NCBI RefSeq assembly: GCF_036391795.1
Contig: NZ_DASVZH010000299.1
Location: 1-5,865 of the forward strand
Direction of reading: 5' to 3'
DNA from: Oryzihumus sp036391795
Lineage (GTDB): Bacteria > Actinomycetota > Actinomycetes > Actinomycetales > Dermatophilaceae
DNA length: 5,865 nucleotides
The notes beneath the pieces were generated by a model. That model was not told where the DNA came from. It did not search any database and saw only the letters and a list, made by a program, of their open reading frames with translations. Below, in pieces: positions 5,815 through 5,865 of the stretch. Position numbers and translations under genes: made by a program. Numbering within the stretch: position 1 is the first letter of the stretch; every line of letters begins with the position of its first letter.

Positions 5815-5865
5815 TCAAGCGGCTGATGCAACGAGGAGCTCGTTCAGCTTCTGGGCGGGATTCTT
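5815..5865 (-). CDS. Possible C-terminal end of a gene entering from the right edge
   Basis: Reading leftward from the window edge, one frame gives 16 codons, KNPAQKLNELLVASAA, then TGA at 5817-5815. Codon third positions are G or C in about 11 of 16, less biased than the neighbouring genes, and the stretch is AT-richer. The composition resembles an ordinary protein C-terminus with an amphipathic end. Only 51 bp are visible, so product, family and even coding status cannot be settled. A plus-strand frame is also open to the edge but has no ribosome binding site. Confidence 0.3.
   Translation of the reverse strand, partial: KNPAQKLNELLVASAA

Overview
The window is very GC-rich (about 70% by eye), has strong G/C bias at codon third positions, and encodes families typical of high-GC Gram-positives: a holin-IV/phosphodiesterase fusion, DUF7144 membrane proteins, a DUF1269 protein and a ~74-residue actinobacterial small protein. 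It is therefore most likely chromosomal DNA of an actinomycete (Actinomycetota). I cannot place it to genus. I see no rRNA, tRNA, CRISPR array or complete insertion sequence.

Layout, left to right. (1) 1-3458, minus strand: a probable two-gene unit. A 743-residue membrane-anchored alkaline-phosphatase-superfamily hydrolase (3458 to 1227) is followed 44 bp later by a multi-pass membrane protein with a large extracytoplasmic loop (1182 to the left edge, where its C-terminus is cut off). (2) 3459-3639: divergent intergenic region. (3) 3640-3864, plus strand: a conserved small soluble protein. (4) 3873-3914: a perfect 14-bp inverted repeat between convergent genes, probably a bidirectional terminator. 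(5) 3941-4964, minus strand: two paralogous four-helix DUF7144 membrane proteins in tandem, 133 bp apart. (6) 4965-5146: a second divergent intergenic region with a hairpin in the DUF7144 leader. (7) 5147-5680, plus strand: a DUF1269 membrane protein, followed by a very strong 14-bp hairpin at 5692-5723. (8) 5815-5865, minus strand: what may be the last 16 codons of another gene entering from the right.

How the genes may work together is inference. The phosphodiesterase and its downstream membrane protein probably share a transcript. The DUF7144 pair and the DUF1269 gene share a 182-bp divergent promoter region and could be co-regulated; their families are uncharacterised membrane proteins. 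No defence system, biosynthetic cluster or clearly new machinery can be supported. The most interesting points are the predicted cytosolic placement of the phosphodiesterase domain behind a holin-like membrane anchor, the tandem DUF7144 duplication, and several perfect hairpins.
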